Source: Microscilla marina ATCC 23134 (GTDB taxonomy: Bacteria; Bacteroidota; Bacteroidia; Cytophagales; Microscillaceae). Taken from it: a DNA stretch of 64,000 nucleotides. A model generated the notes under the pieces. The model did not search any database. It saw nothing but the letters and a program-made list of their open reading frames with translations, and was not told where the DNA came from. The stretch spans positions 1-64,000 of the forward strand of contig NZ_AAWS01000004.1 of NCBI RefSeq assembly GCF_000169175.1. Direction: 5' to 3'. Both the position numbers and the translations under genes were made by a program. Positions 53,762 to 63,392 of this stretch are shown one piece after another (position 1 is the stretch's first letter; each line of letters begins with the position of its first letter).

Positions 53762-55378
53762 ATGACACAACAAGAACAACATAACCAATTGGGCAGTACC
53801 CTTTGGAAAATAGCTGATGAGTTGCGCGGCGCCATGAATGCCGATAGCTTTAGAGATTATATGCTCTCGTTTCTTTTCTTAAAGTACCTATCGAGCAACT
53901 ATGAAGAAGCCGCCAAGCGAGAACTAGGGAGCGACTATCCAAAGCTAGACGGAGAAGAAGATACCCGTACTCCGCTCAGCATATGGTATGCTGCCAACGC
54001 CGACGATGTGCCTGAGTTTGAGGCGCAAATGCGCAAAAAGGTGCATTATGTGATAGAGCCCATTTACCTTTGGAAGAGCATCTCGGAGCTTGCCCGTAGC
54101 CAACACGAAGATTTGCTAAAAACCTTGAAAGAGGGTTTTAAATACATAGAAAACGAATCGTTTGAGAGCGCCTTTCAAGGCTTGTTTTCAGAGATTCACC
54201 TCGACTCAGAGAAGCTAGGCAAAAACACCACTGAGCGCAACAAACGTTTGTGTACTATTGTGAGCAAAATAAGCGCAGGCATTGCCGAGTTCTCTACCGA
54301 TAGCGATGCCTTGGGCGATGCCTACGAGTATTTGATTGGGCAGTTTGCGGCAGGTTCGGGCAAAAAAGCGGGCGAGTTTTACACGCCCCAACAAATCTCT
54401 GGTATTTTGTCTGAGATAGTGACCCTAGATTGCCAAAACCCCGCAGCGGGCAAAAAGAAGAAGCTAGAGCATGTGCTTGACTTTGCTTGCGGGTCGGGTT
54501 CGTTGCTATTAAATGTGAGAAAAAGAATGGTGCAGGCAGGGGGTAGCACGGGCAAAATATATGGGCAAGAAAAAAACGTGACCACCTACAACCTGGCACG
54601 CATGAACATGCTCTTGCACGGAATGAAAGACACCGAGTTTGACATCTTTCACGGCGATACTTTGCTCAATCAATGGGGTGTACTCAATGAAATGAACCCC
54701 GCTAAAAAGCCAAAGTTTGATGCTATAGTAGCCAATCCGCCCTTTAGCCTTCGTTGGGACTCTAGCAGCGACCTAGCCGAAGACTTTCGTTTTAGGGGCT
54801 ATGGCTTGGCGCCCAAGTCGGCAGCCGATTTTGCTTTTTTGTTGCATGGTTTTCATTACTTATCAGACAATGGCACTATGACAATTATATTGCCGCACGG
54901 AGTATTGTTTAGGGGCGGAGCCGAAGAGCGCATTCGTACCAAGCTGCTCAAAGACAACCACATAGATACAGTGATTGGTTTACCTTCTAACCTGTTTTAT
55001 TCTACGGGTATACCCGTGTGTATATTGGTGTTAAAAAAATGTACCAGGGCAAACGATGTGCTCTTTATCAACGCCAGCGAGCACTTTGACAAGGGCAAGC
55101 GGCAAAACGCCCTCAACGAAGACCACATTGCTAAGATTATAGACACCTACCAACACCGCAAAGAAGAAGAACGCTATTCGCAGCGGGTGACTATGGCAGA
55201 AATAGAAGAACAGGGCTACAACCTCAACATTACCCGCTATGTGAGCACCGCCAAGCCAGAGCCCAAGGTAGACCTCAAAGAAGTAAATGCGGAACTACGG
55301 ACAGTAAACAAGGACATAAAAAAACATACCGATGCTCATAATGAGTTTTTGAAAGAATTGGGCTTGCCGCCTGTTTAA
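53762..55378 (+). CDS. hsdM: Type I DNA methyltransferase HsdM
   Basis: A 538-residue N6-adenine methyltransferase. The HsdM N-terminal helical domain is at 10-150. The S-adenosylmethionine motif DFACGSGS is at 240-247 and the catalytic NPPF at 325-328. A C-terminal coiled region runs to about 520. Together with HsdS it methylates the recognition site and forms the core on which HsdR works. It is separated from the rest of the operon by the repeat element and ends in a strong hairpin. Confidence 0.95.
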   Translation: MTQQEQHNQLGSTLWKIADELRGAMNADSFRDYMLSFLFLKYLSSNYEEAAKRELGSDYPKLDGEEDTRTPLSIWYAANADDVPEFEAQMRKKVHYVIEPIYLWKSISELARSQHEDLLKTLKEGFKYIENESFESAFQGLFSEIHLDSEKLGKNTTERNKRLCTIVSKISAGIAEFSTDSDALGDAYEYLIGQFAAGSGKKAGEFYTPQQISGILSEIVTLDCQNPAAGKKKKLEHVLDFACGSGSLLLNVRKRMVQAGGSTGKIYGQEKNVTTYNLARMNMLLHGMKDTEFDIFHGDTLLNQWGVLNEMNPAKKPKFDAIVANPPFSLRWDSSSDLAEDFRFRGYGLAPKSAADFAFLLHGFHYLSDNGTMTIILPHGVLFRGGAEERIRTKLLKDNHIDTVIGLPSNLFYSTGIPVCILVLKKCTRANDVLFINASEHFDKGKRQNALNEDHIAKIIDTYQHRKEEERYSQRVTMAEIEEQGYNLNITRYVSTAKPEPKVDLKEVNAELRTVNKDIKKHTDAHNEFLKELGLPPV

Positions 55379-56146
55379 GCTAATCGATATTTAATCATAG
55401 CCTAATAAATATTATTTGAACTGTGAGGAATCAGACTAGTTCATACTCTAACTATCAAGAAGTTTACCTTGGGGAGCAGTAAACCTTAAATATTTGATAC
55501 TTGCCGATCTTTGAAAATCGGGCAAGTATCAAATGTAAATTACAATGTAAAATGAAAGAAGTAATAAATCGCCTCGTTATAGAGCCTGGGAACAGTGCTT
55601 TTCAAGGCTTCGCTCAACTCGTGGAGACACCATCTAAGACGATGACGGTGCTTTTGAAAAAAAGCTGGGTAGAGTAAATATTGAGCATAACTCCTTGTGG
55701 GGTCACCACAATGGTATTCCCTCACTCAAAGTGGGCTTGTTTTTACGCTTGTTGTCTTTTACAGCTATTAAGCAACAAAAGATGTAGTTTTTGGATTGAG
55801 CATTCGTTGATGCTTTTGATCACATCAGTAAGCCAAACCTGTAGGGTTATTCCTGCCATTTTGCAAAATCCTATCAGCGAATAGAATAAAGCAGTGTGTT
55901 TGGCGGAATTTTTTGACCCTCCGCAAAGAGATAGCTCTTGTACATCCCCTCACTGAATAGGATATTTGAAATATTATCTTCGAATTCTCAATGAGTGAAT
56001 TTTAGTCTAAAGAACTCTGAGCACTCGAATTAAAATTTTGCCCTGTATTACTAAACAAGAATATTAGTAACGAATAACCTTCTGTTTAAGAGTAATTTTA
56101 CTTACTTTTAAGCATTTTAAAAACCATCCTTCTTTAGTTTTCTACC
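55379..56146. other. Spacer between restriction operon and ddmDE-like operon
   Basis: No gene can be supported. It holds the terminator at 55493-55533 and a short segment near 55620-55640 (GGAGACACCATCTAAGACGA) similar to 39640-39658 (GAAGACACCATCCGAGACAA), hence a small dispersed repeat. The last ~300 bp are AT-rich and should carry the ddmDE promoter, but no good TAnnTTTG was found. Confidence 0.5.
55493..55533 (+). terminator. Hairpin terminator downstream of hsdM
   Basis: TTTGATACTTGCC (55493-55505) with GGCAAGTATCAAA (55521-55533) form a 13-bp stem around a short loop that can extend by GAT/ATC. The T run is poor, so it may act as a pause or RNA-stability hairpin. Confidence 0.55.
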
Positions 56147-59100
56147 ATGCAAGAAATATTAGATGCTTACTGTGACTCTAACAATGGTCTATTACTCCTT
56201 GATCCGCCTACTGGATTTGGCAAAACTTATCATGTTCTTCAATGGATTTATAATAACTACGAAACATATTGTAAAGGGGGGGAGAAAATCTTTTTCGTGA
56301 CTAACTTAAAAAAGAACTTACCTTACAAAAACTTGGAAGAGCTGTTTACAAAACAAGGTAAGAAAGAAAAATTTGAACAAGATGTTATTTTTATAGATTC
56401 AAACCTTGATTTAGTTTTAAAAAACTTTCCATTGGTTGAAAATGAGATTAAAGATTTCTTCGCAGAAGAAAGTTTTGATGAATTGGATCACTTATCAAAA
56501 AAAATAAAAATACTAGAAAAACCAGATGTCAACCCAGAAACAATTGCAATTCTAAAACAAGAAATCCAAAAAAACTTAGAGCCAAAGGTACGTAAAGCTA
56601 TCATTAAACGCTTAAATAATAGATTTGGAAGCAAGAAGAAGAAGCTAAAAGCAATTAATGAAACGAAGAAATATGGCTGGATTAAAAAGCTATACCCACA
56701 AGTAAGGAGCTCAGAAGCTAAAATCTTCTTTTTGAGCATACATAAATTTTACCTTAAAAACTCGAGTTTAGTCGAACCTGCTTACCATTTTATAAATCAT
56801 GATATCACCAAAAATGCACTAGTTTTTATTGACGAATTTGACGCTTCAAAAGATATCTTGATGAAAATTATGATTGATGAAGCTGTTGGGCAAAAAGTAG
56901 AAATTATAGAGTTGTTTAATAATATAAAAAGAAATTTAGATGCCCATGAACTTCCTGCCAACTTACTTCAAGAATCAGAATGGCGGCAAGAGTTAATGAA
57001 CAAATACCCCAATGTTCAACCGCTAACAAAAATGGTCAAAGAACTCGAAGGAGTTGCCACCGAGAACTTTACAAACTATAACCTTGCTTTTAAATTCAAA
57101 ACAAAACAAACGTCACAAAGAAAAAGAAACCTTATATTTCAAGATTTTGAATATCATACCATTGCTGGAAAAGGCAAGTATTTTAACCTATTTACTGACT
57201 CTAGTCATAAATATAACTATTTAGAGTTACTTGTTGATAAGCCAGAATCGTTTGAACATGATATAGTAGCCTTGATTAACAGGTTACGATTTTTTTTGAA
57301 ATCATTTAAAAACCTTGTGAAATCCTTATCGCATAATCTTTATAAAAATAGAATAGAGAACAGGGAGCAAAATGACAATGAACTTAGTCTCCATTCAGCC
57401 ATCAGATCAGTATTAGATGCCTTTGGTCTAGAAGGAAGGCAAAGACATTTTTTTGAAAACTACATATTAAATGATCAAGATAAAGACTTCAATGCAATTA
57501 ATTTTTCAATAGAAGAATATGACCTAACTATTTATTCAAATGGGTTTAGGTATTATGATTTTGTAGATGATGACGATCATGCGTTAAGAACCAAGATTTT
57601 GTTTTTCAACTATGAGAAAACACCTGAAAAGTTTCTTCTAAGACTTTGTGAAAAAGCCAAGGTCATTGGCATATCAGCCACCGCCAATATTAAAACTGTA
57701 ACTGGTAATTATGACATCGATTACCTGAAACGAAAACTGGATGCTAGGTTTCATGAATTATCTGAAACCTACAAAAACTCATTGAAAAGTGCTTTTGCTA
57801 TACAAAATGAAAATTACAGTAAGGTCAATATTTACGTGGAATTTATTGAAATAAATAAAGATTCACCTTTTGATTGTTTTAAAGAAATATTTATCGATAG
57901 AGATACAGCCAAATTTCACTACAGCAAGATACAGTTTGAAATATCGCCAGATGACAATTATTATTTATTAAATAGGTATTATCGTATCCTAAAAGCTTTT
58001 AAAGTCTTTGCAGAAAAAGATGAAATCAAAGGTTTTTTATGTCTTTTGAATAAAATCCCTAAAGAAGGTGATACCAAACTTAACCTTGATATTTTACAAG
58101 AAGCGTTTTCCGATATAGTTAAACTCCTCAGTAAAGAGTCATTCTTTACCAATAACACTTCCACAAATAATAAGCTCAACACTTGTGTTGTTGCTTATGG
58201 CAGCACATACGAAAGGAGTAAACAACTATTCAAGGAAATATTGGAACAAGGAGGAAAGGTATTTGTAATTTCTGCCTATCAAACAATGGGAGCAGGACAA
58301 AATATACAATACAAAGCTCCTGATCCTGATAATTTAATGAATGTAAACAGTAGGGCGCTTGAAAACTGGAATAAAGAGTTTGAAACTGATTTTAATGGTC
58401 TTTATTTAGATAATCCTACCAATTTGATGCAAAATGTACAAGAGGGGATATCTGAAAACGATTTTGCAAAGTATGTATTTCAATTAGAGTTTCTTTTGGA
58501 AGTTGGAGAAATATCTTTTGGTGATATGTTATATGAAATCAAACGAGCGTTCGGCTATTTATTAGGTAAAAATCAAGCTAATACTTACATAAAAAGAATA
58601 AAAAACAACGAGTTTTCACAAATCAAAAATCACTGTCGTAAAATAATTATACAAGCCTTAGGCAGAATTTGTAGAACTAACTTGAAATCATCTAAAATTT
58701 ATATTCTGGCTGATAAAAAAATAGAAGGAGTTGTGGCTGGATTTGACATAGAAAACAACTTAGTCCTTAACGAGTTTAAAGCGTTAGTGGAAGCAGCCCA
58801 AGTTATTGATCAACCAACTTCCGAGCTTGAGAATTTGGCAAAAAAAGCGACCAATACTAACTTCAGGGTAAGGAAAAGAATTAAAAAATTTGTAGATCGA
58901 TATGAAGAGTGGGGGTGGACAACACTTGATATTGCTGAGTGGGAGCAGTTAAGACAAATGTGTCTTCGTTATCCGACACTCACAGAAGAGAATGCATCAA
59001 AAAACAAAAAAATGGTTGGTCTTTACATCCAACTTCCAACAGAAAATGATAGTATTTCATATCAACAAAAAGATGATTTTCAAGAAATAGAGGTTGATTT

Positions 59101-59656
59101 TCAAGGTAATTTAAGTCAAAAAGTATCAGCAGAATCAGCAAGACTTTCTCTGCTTATGCAAATAAATGGAATGAAAGAACATTTTGAGCGAAGTGGATGG
59201 GCAACTAGCTTTGCTAGTGGATTATATATTCTATCACCTCAACTTTTCAATAATATATATAAAGGTGCTTTGGGTGAACAGGTAGGTAAATTTCTTTTAG
59301 AGAAAGAGTTTGGATTTGAACTAATAGAACTCCCGAAAGAACATTATGAGCTTTTTGATTATCAAATTAAAGATACAAACACTTACATAGATTTTAAACA
59401 TTGGCAAGAAAGTACCAAAATTGAAGCTGACTTTGATGAAATTTGTCATAAATTGAAGAAAGTAAGTGGTGATAAAGTTTTTATTATTAACATCATTTCA
59501 GATGGTTATAAAAAAACAGTGTCTAATAATGCTGGTACAATTCACCAAATCCCCTGCCTTTGGGATTTTTCGAAACAGAAGATATATTCTGAGGCTTTTA
59601 TTCAGATTAGTAATAATATTGATTTAGAACCCCAAGGCTCATCTATTGACCAATAA
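56147..59656 (+). CDS. ddmD: Helicase-nuclease, DdmD-like
   Basis: An 1169-residue protein. Walker A DPPTGFGKT (Lys26), DEFD at 229-232, a SAT motif at 510-512 (GISATANIKT) and QALGRICR at 836-843 mark a superfamily 2 helicase. The C-terminus has a PD-(D/E)xK nuclease with Asp1071 (LFDYQI), Asp1082 and Lys1084 (YIDFKHW), preceded by GALGEQVGKFLLEKEF. Vibrio cholerae DdmD is a helicase with a C-terminal nuclease of similar length, paired with an Argonaute-like DdmE. The partner here starts 23 bp downstream. The identification is by size, order and motifs; no alignment was run. Confidence 0.7.
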   Translation: MQEILDAYCDSNNGLLLLDPPTGFGKTYHVLQWIYNNYETYCKGGEKIFFVTNLKKNLPYKNLEELFTKQGKKEKFEQDVIFIDSNLDLVLKNFPLVENEIKDFFAEESFDELDHLSKKIKILEKPDVNPETIAILKQEIQKNLEPKVRKAIIKRLNNRFGSKKKKLKAINETKKYGWIKKLYPQVRSSEAKIFFLSIHKFYLKNSSLVEPAYHFINHDITKNALVFIDEFDASKDILMKIMIDEAVGQKVEIIELFNNIKRNLDAHELPANLLQESEWRQELMNKYPNVQPLTKMVKELEGVATENFTNYNLAFKFKTKQTSQRKRNLIFQDFEYHTIAGKGKYFNLFTDSSHKYNYLELLVDKPESFEHDIVALINRLRFFLKSFKNLVKSLSHNLYKNRIENREQNDNELSLHSAIRSVLDAFGLEGRQRHFFENYILNDQDKDFNAINFSIEEYDLTIYSNGFRYYDFVDDDDHALRTKILFFNYEKTPEKFLLRLCEKAKVIGISATANIKTVTGNYDIDYLKRKLDARFHELSETYKNSLKSAFAIQNENYSKVNIYVEFIEINKDSPFDCFKEIFIDRDTAKFHYSKIQFEISPDDNYYLLNRYYRILKAFKVFAEKDEIKGFLCLLNKIPKEGDTKLNLDILQEAFSDIVKLLSKESFFTNNTSTNNKLNTCVVAYGSTYERSKQLFKEILEQGGKVFVISAYQTMGAGQNIQYKAPDPDNLMNVNSRALENWNKEFETDFNGLYLDNPTNLMQNVQEGISENDFAKYVFQLEFLLEVGEISFGDMLYEIKRAFGYLLGKNQANTYIKRIKNNEFSQIKNHCRKIIIQALGRICRTNLKSSKIYILADKKIEGVVAGFDIENNLVLNEFKALVEAAQVIDQPTSELENLAKKATNTNFRVRKRIKKFVDRYEEWGWTTLDIAEWEQLRQMCLRYPTLTEENASKNKKMVGLYIQLPTENDSISYQQKDDFQEIEVDFQGNLSQKVSAESARLSLLMQINGMKEHFERSGWATSFASGLYILSPQLFNNIYKGALGEQVGKFLLEKEFGFELIELPKEHYELFDYQIKDTNTYIDFKHWQESTKIEADFDEICHKLKKVSGDKVFIINIISDGYKKTVSNNAGTIHQIPCLWDFSKQKIYSEAFIQISNNIDLEPQGSSIDQ

Positions 59657-59679
59657 CATCTCATTAGTTTTTATTTAAT

Positions 59680-61797
59680 ATGCAATTAACCCAAACTAAA
59701 ACTAATCAATTAGCCATAAATATTGATAGAAAAAAACTTTCACAAGATTTTGTAATCATTAGGTTTAAACATAAAAAGGGTTATTTTCTTCAAGGAGCAG
59801 GCATTTTGGATAACATCCCAAACCTCCCCCAAGTTAAATCGATTACTATTCGTGAAGATGATCAAGATAAATCTCTTTATGCCCTTTTTGATAAAGCTCA
59901 GTTTAATACGGTTCACATACCTACATTTTTACTTAGGCAAGGTTCTGACGCAGAAAATATCACCTATGAAATAATTGATCAAATCTCTGGCTTTAATAAA
60001 TTACCTGACCATATCATTTGTCAATTACTGATTAATTCTCTTGCTAGTCCTAAAGGTTCCAGATACAGCTTCAATAACCTTACTGGACATTTCTATATTG
60101 TGCATCCAGAACATAAGGTACCAGTAATAAAACCTAAGGTCAATCAACCTAAAACAAAGCAGGTAGTAGCATTACAAGTGGTAATTAATAGACACTCTTG
60201 TTTGGAAATAAACGTTAAGACATTTACCAATATATATTTTAAAAACCGATTAAGTTTTAGCAAAAAAAGACCCTATACAAGCTATCCAAAGTATGCACTT
60301 GAATTTATTACGATGTCTATGAAGCGTCTACCTGGTTTTAGCGATCAAAAAGAAGACGATGATCAAGAGTTGTTTATTATTAAGCAGTTCCCTGGCAAAA
60401 AAAACAATATAACGTTTATTGACTTTGGTACATTTGATAAATTTCAAGTTAGCAAATGTGGAACCGTCTCCACTATATTAAAGCTCATCAAACAGGAGTT
60501 AAATAGATACTTATTTATTAGCTTTAAAGAATTAAGCCCTCAGCTTATTTGTCAATACAACTCTAAAAATACTGCACTAAAAAAAGTCAGGATAGGTCAT
60601 CATTTAAGCTACAAGAAAATCAATATTGCAGATGTTATCAATGATGCTGAATCACAAGAACTTGTTCTTCATTTGTCAAATACATTGCGTACACAATATC
60701 CCACTTGTACCATTACTCAAAAATCTCGTATTCAAAAGTCATCGTTTAACTTTCGTCTTATTCACGATAAAGAATTTTACGAACACAATAATCTTTCTGA
60801 TTCATACCAGGTTTACAACAAAGTGCCTGTAAATCACTTAAACCTCTATGAGCTTAAAAAAATAAAAGACAGTGATGATTTAGATAAAAAGGAAACCAAA
60901 AGAATTAAAGCAATAGCAGATACACTTATAAAAGAAGTAATTATCAAATACGATATCATTCAAGGCAATATAAGTATTACTGATTGGAAAGCGTTTGGAA
61001 TAGATGGTGTGTATATATTTGCTTCAAAGATGCCCGCAGAAGAGAAAGAAACAATTGATCAATATTGTTTTTTGGAAATAGATACCACTGGGAAATTAAA
61101 TTTTAGTCTCCATAAGAAAGATACTTTTTTGGGTGACTCAAGATATGATGAAATCGCTGAATATTTCGAGGATGATAATACCGTTGAAGGCATAGTTATA
61201 GATCCCTTGGGGAATATTAATGCTATTAAGAGAACTGATATAATTACTTTACCTGAGATTGTTAAAATTGGGCATATACTGGAAAAACAAGCTCAGAAAT
61301 ACTCATTTAAGAAAAGTGAATTAATTGCATATCTTAAAGAGTGCCGCCCCATAGATAAAATAAAACCATACCTAGAAAAAGTGAATAACTATCCGAACAC
61401 GAAAATCCCCAAAGATGAAATTAGAGGTTTATTGAAGCAACAAAATTTGACAAAAGAATTATCTAACCTTGTATTTAAAAAAACAAATGGTCAAATTTTA
61501 ATCAGGGCTTACCTTAAAGGTCAAAAGCCTCGTTATGAACTTCTTTCATCTAGCTTTGATATAAATTATCAAGAACTTAAAAACTATGCTCTTTACCACG
61601 TAGGAATCAAAGATGTAAACGGTTATGATATCAGCCGGGCATCAGTTATTAGAGTTATAGAATCGCTCGATAACTCAAATTTATTCTTTGAAAAACTGCT
61701 TCCTTTGATGAGTGTCGATTTTGTAAAAAATCATGAGCTTACCGTAAAACCATTTCCATTCAAGTATATTGATGAATGGATTAGAATGAACTGTTAA
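59680..61797 (+). CDS. ddmE: DdmE-like partner (putative catalytically inactive prokaryotic Argonaute)
   Basis: A 705-residue protein, near the ~690 residues of DdmE, encoded 23 bp after the helicase-nuclease, so the two form one operon. No Argonaute catalytic tetrad is evident and the fold cannot be confirmed by eye. The C-terminal end (ELTVKPFPFKYIDEWIRMNC) is in keeping with the tail of a PIWI domain. DdmE uses a guide to find plasmid DNA and recruits DdmD. The function is inferred from the partner and from the sizes. Confidence 0.55.
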   Translation: MQLTQTKTNQLAINIDRKKLSQDFVIIRFKHKKGYFLQGAGILDNIPNLPQVKSITIREDDQDKSLYALFDKAQFNTVHIPTFLLRQGSDAENITYEIIDQISGFNKLPDHIICQLLINSLASPKGSRYSFNNLTGHFYIVHPEHKVPVIKPKVNQPKTKQVVALQVVINRHSCLEINVKTFTNIYFKNRLSFSKKRPYTSYPKYALEFITMSMKRLPGFSDQKEDDDQELFIIKQFPGKKNNITFIDFGTFDKFQVSKCGTVSTILKLIKQELNRYLFISFKELSPQLICQYNSKNTALKKVRIGHHLSYKKINIADVINDAESQELVLHLSNTLRTQYPTCTITQKSRIQKSSFNFRLIHDKEFYEHNNLSDSYQVYNKVPVNHLNLYELKKIKDSDDLDKKETKRIKAIADTLIKEVIIKYDIIQGNISITDWKAFGIDGVYIFASKMPAEEKETIDQYCFLEIDTTGKLNFSLHKKDTFLGDSRYDEIAEYFEDDNTVEGIVIDPLGNINAIKRTDIITLPEIVKIGHILEKQAQKYSFKKSELIAYLKECRPIDKIKPYLEKVNNYPNTKIPKDEIRGLLKQQNLTKELSNLVFKKTNGQILIRAYLKGQKPRYELLSSSFDINYQELKNYALYHVGIKDVNGYDISRASVIRVIESLDNSNLFFEKLLPLMSVDFVKNHELTVKPFPFKYIDEWIRMNC

Positions 61798-62041
61798 AGC
61801 ACTGATTGCCCACTCAAAAAACTACAACTTTTGTTGCCAAATAACCGGAAACTACAACAAATATAAAAACAAGCCCCTGTTAGATAAGGCGATATGATTA
61901 TATAGCATCACTTTTTAACAATAAAGGTAGTCATTTTCTTGCCACTTATATTTTGCTGTTTATGATGAAAAATTTAGTTTTAGCCATCATCAAATACAAG
62001 CCTTCTTATGACTGTAAGCCAATATCTTCAAAAATTTAAAT

Positions 62042-63019
62042 GTGAATCACGCAGAGAAAAACAAAAAAGGCAGCGTTGCACCGCATAAGCCTATTTTGTT
62101 GTTGAGTATGATCAGGTTAATTGAAGATAGGGTCATTACATCTCAGCGAATATATCTCACGCCTGAGCTACTGTCAACTTTTAAAGAGTACTGGGAACTA
62201 CTTGCCAACCCTAAATACCACCGGGAAATTTCTCTTCCTTTTTTTTACTTAAAAAGTGATGGGTTCTGGAAACTCATACCCAACCTGGGACATGAAGAAT
62301 TCTTTGCATCTAAGAAAACAATCAAGACTTTTCATCAGCTTACTACTAAGGTAGCCTACGCCGAGTTGGATGAAGCATTGTTTCAGTTTTTACAAAACAA
62401 GCAACATCGCCAGGATTTTTGCCAAATATTACTAGATACTTACCTTGCCTACAGTAAAAACAAATTTACTGAGCAACTCAACTATAAGCAATATATTCAA
62501 GAAGTGGGTAAAAACATTGTAGAAGAAGATTTTGAGACATACTATACACGGTTGAACCAAGTAAAAACAAGGCTCAAAGCTGGAAGTAAAGCCAGGGAAC
62601 AAGTAGATGAAGAAGAGTTTATACGAACGGCTAAGTTTTCAGAGTTTATTTTAGAAATATATAACTATTCGTGTTGTGTTTCACAGTTAAACATACAAGT
62701 AAACCCCAAAGTCAAAAGAAAAATCAGCATGGTAGAAGGCTGCCACATAGAACCCTTTCATATCCATGGTAATAATAGCGTAAATAACGGCATTCCACTT
62801 ACCTATACCATACATAAGGCTTTTGATAAGGGTTTGATTGCCATTGACGATCAATACCGGGTAATTGTTGGCAATAACTTTAAAGAAAATAAGACCTCAC
62901 CCTATCATTTGCATCAGTTTCACAAACAAGAGATTCTATTGCCACAAAACCCCAAATATTACCCAAGCCTAAAAGCCCTTCATGCACACAGAGTAAAATT
63001 TGGATTTCCCAGGTCATAA
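62042..63019 (+). CDS. HNH restriction endonuclease-like protein
   Basis: The 325-residue frame starts at GTG (MNHAEKNKKGSVAPHKPILL). Residues ~210-285 are an HNH nuclease (YNYSCCVSQLNI, then EGCHIEPFHIHGNNSVNNGI, then HKAFDKGLIAI). The N-terminal domain with PHKPILLLSMI occurs in many such solo HNH restriction proteins. The ATG at 62008 in another frame encodes MTVSQYLQKFK, a likely true N-terminus, so the gene may be frameshifted near 62038. It completes the defence island. Confidence 0.7.
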   Translation: MNHAEKNKKGSVAPHKPILLLSMIRLIEDRVITSQRIYLTPELLSTFKEYWELLANPKYHREISLPFFYLKSDGFWKLIPNLGHEEFFASKKTIKTFHQLTTKVAYAELDEALFQFLQNKQHRQDFCQILLDTYLAYSKNKFTEQLNYKQYIQEVGKNIVEEDFETYYTRLNQVKTRLKAGSKAREQVDEEEFIRTAKFSEFILEIYNYSCCVSQLNIQVNPKVKRKISMVEGCHIEPFHIHGNNSVNNGIPLTYTIHKAFDKGLIAIDDQYRVIVGNNFKENKTSPYHLHQFHKQEILLPQNPKYYPSLKALHAHRVKFGFPRS

Positions 63020-63226
63020 ACCAAACCCCGCCCAACACCCTCAAAACCAATCCATTATAAACCCTTGCCCCACCCGTTTTTCTTTGGCGCGTGTTGCGCC
63101 TGTATGGGCGAAACAGGGGCAAATTCTGGGTTAGGAAGCTACCCTACTAATGAAAAAGAAAAATCCTCTATCTAAGCTACACTATAGATTCACATTAGTT
63201 GACTTATATAAGTGACTCATTATGAT
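63020..63226. other. Spacer after the HNH gene
   Basis: No gene is seen. The right part (TTAGTTGACT at 63195-63204, then TGACTCATTATGATGCC at 63213-63229) resembles the sequence at 46574-46596 inside the phage replication gene. Confidence 0.5.
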
Positions 63227-63335
63227 GCCAAATTGTCAAGGTAAGCTTGCTAATTTGGCAAGGTTCGAGGACAATCTGGCGAGGTAAGCTTGACAACCTG
63301 GCAAGGTTCAGGGACAATTTGGCAAGCTTGCAAGG
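63227..63335. repeat. Iteron-like repeat array related to the one at 46.65 kb
   Basis: One inverted GCCAAATTGTC (63227-63237) precedes four direct units starting near 63249, 63270, 63292 and 63313. The units read as variants of GACAATTTGGC followed by AAGGTT or GAGGT and are 21-23 bp long. Together with the matching sequence upstream of the array, this is a partial copy of the phage array. Stops interrupt every frame, so it is not coding. Confidence 0.7.
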
Positions 63336-63351
63336 TCGGTAATGCAAGGGC

Positions 63352-63392
63352 AGAAAAAAAGATAAGAAGCAAAGCATCAGCTGCTTATCTTA
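63352..63392 (-). terminator. Rho-independent terminator of the dehydratase gene
   Basis: Read on the minus strand, AAGATAAGCAGC pairs with GCTTCTTATCTT around a short loop, followed by TTTTTTTC. The hairpin begins at the stop codon of the gene (63390). Confidence 0.75.

Noticed and set aside
55540-55725. 61-codon minus-strand ORF between hsdM and the ddmDE-like operon
   Set aside because: It covers a short dispersed repeat and a palindromic stretch and has no protein-like features.
63227-63335. CRISPR array or coding repeat at 63.2 kb
   Set aside because: Units are contiguous and imperfect, with one inverted copy and no spacers, and stop codons interrupt all frames.
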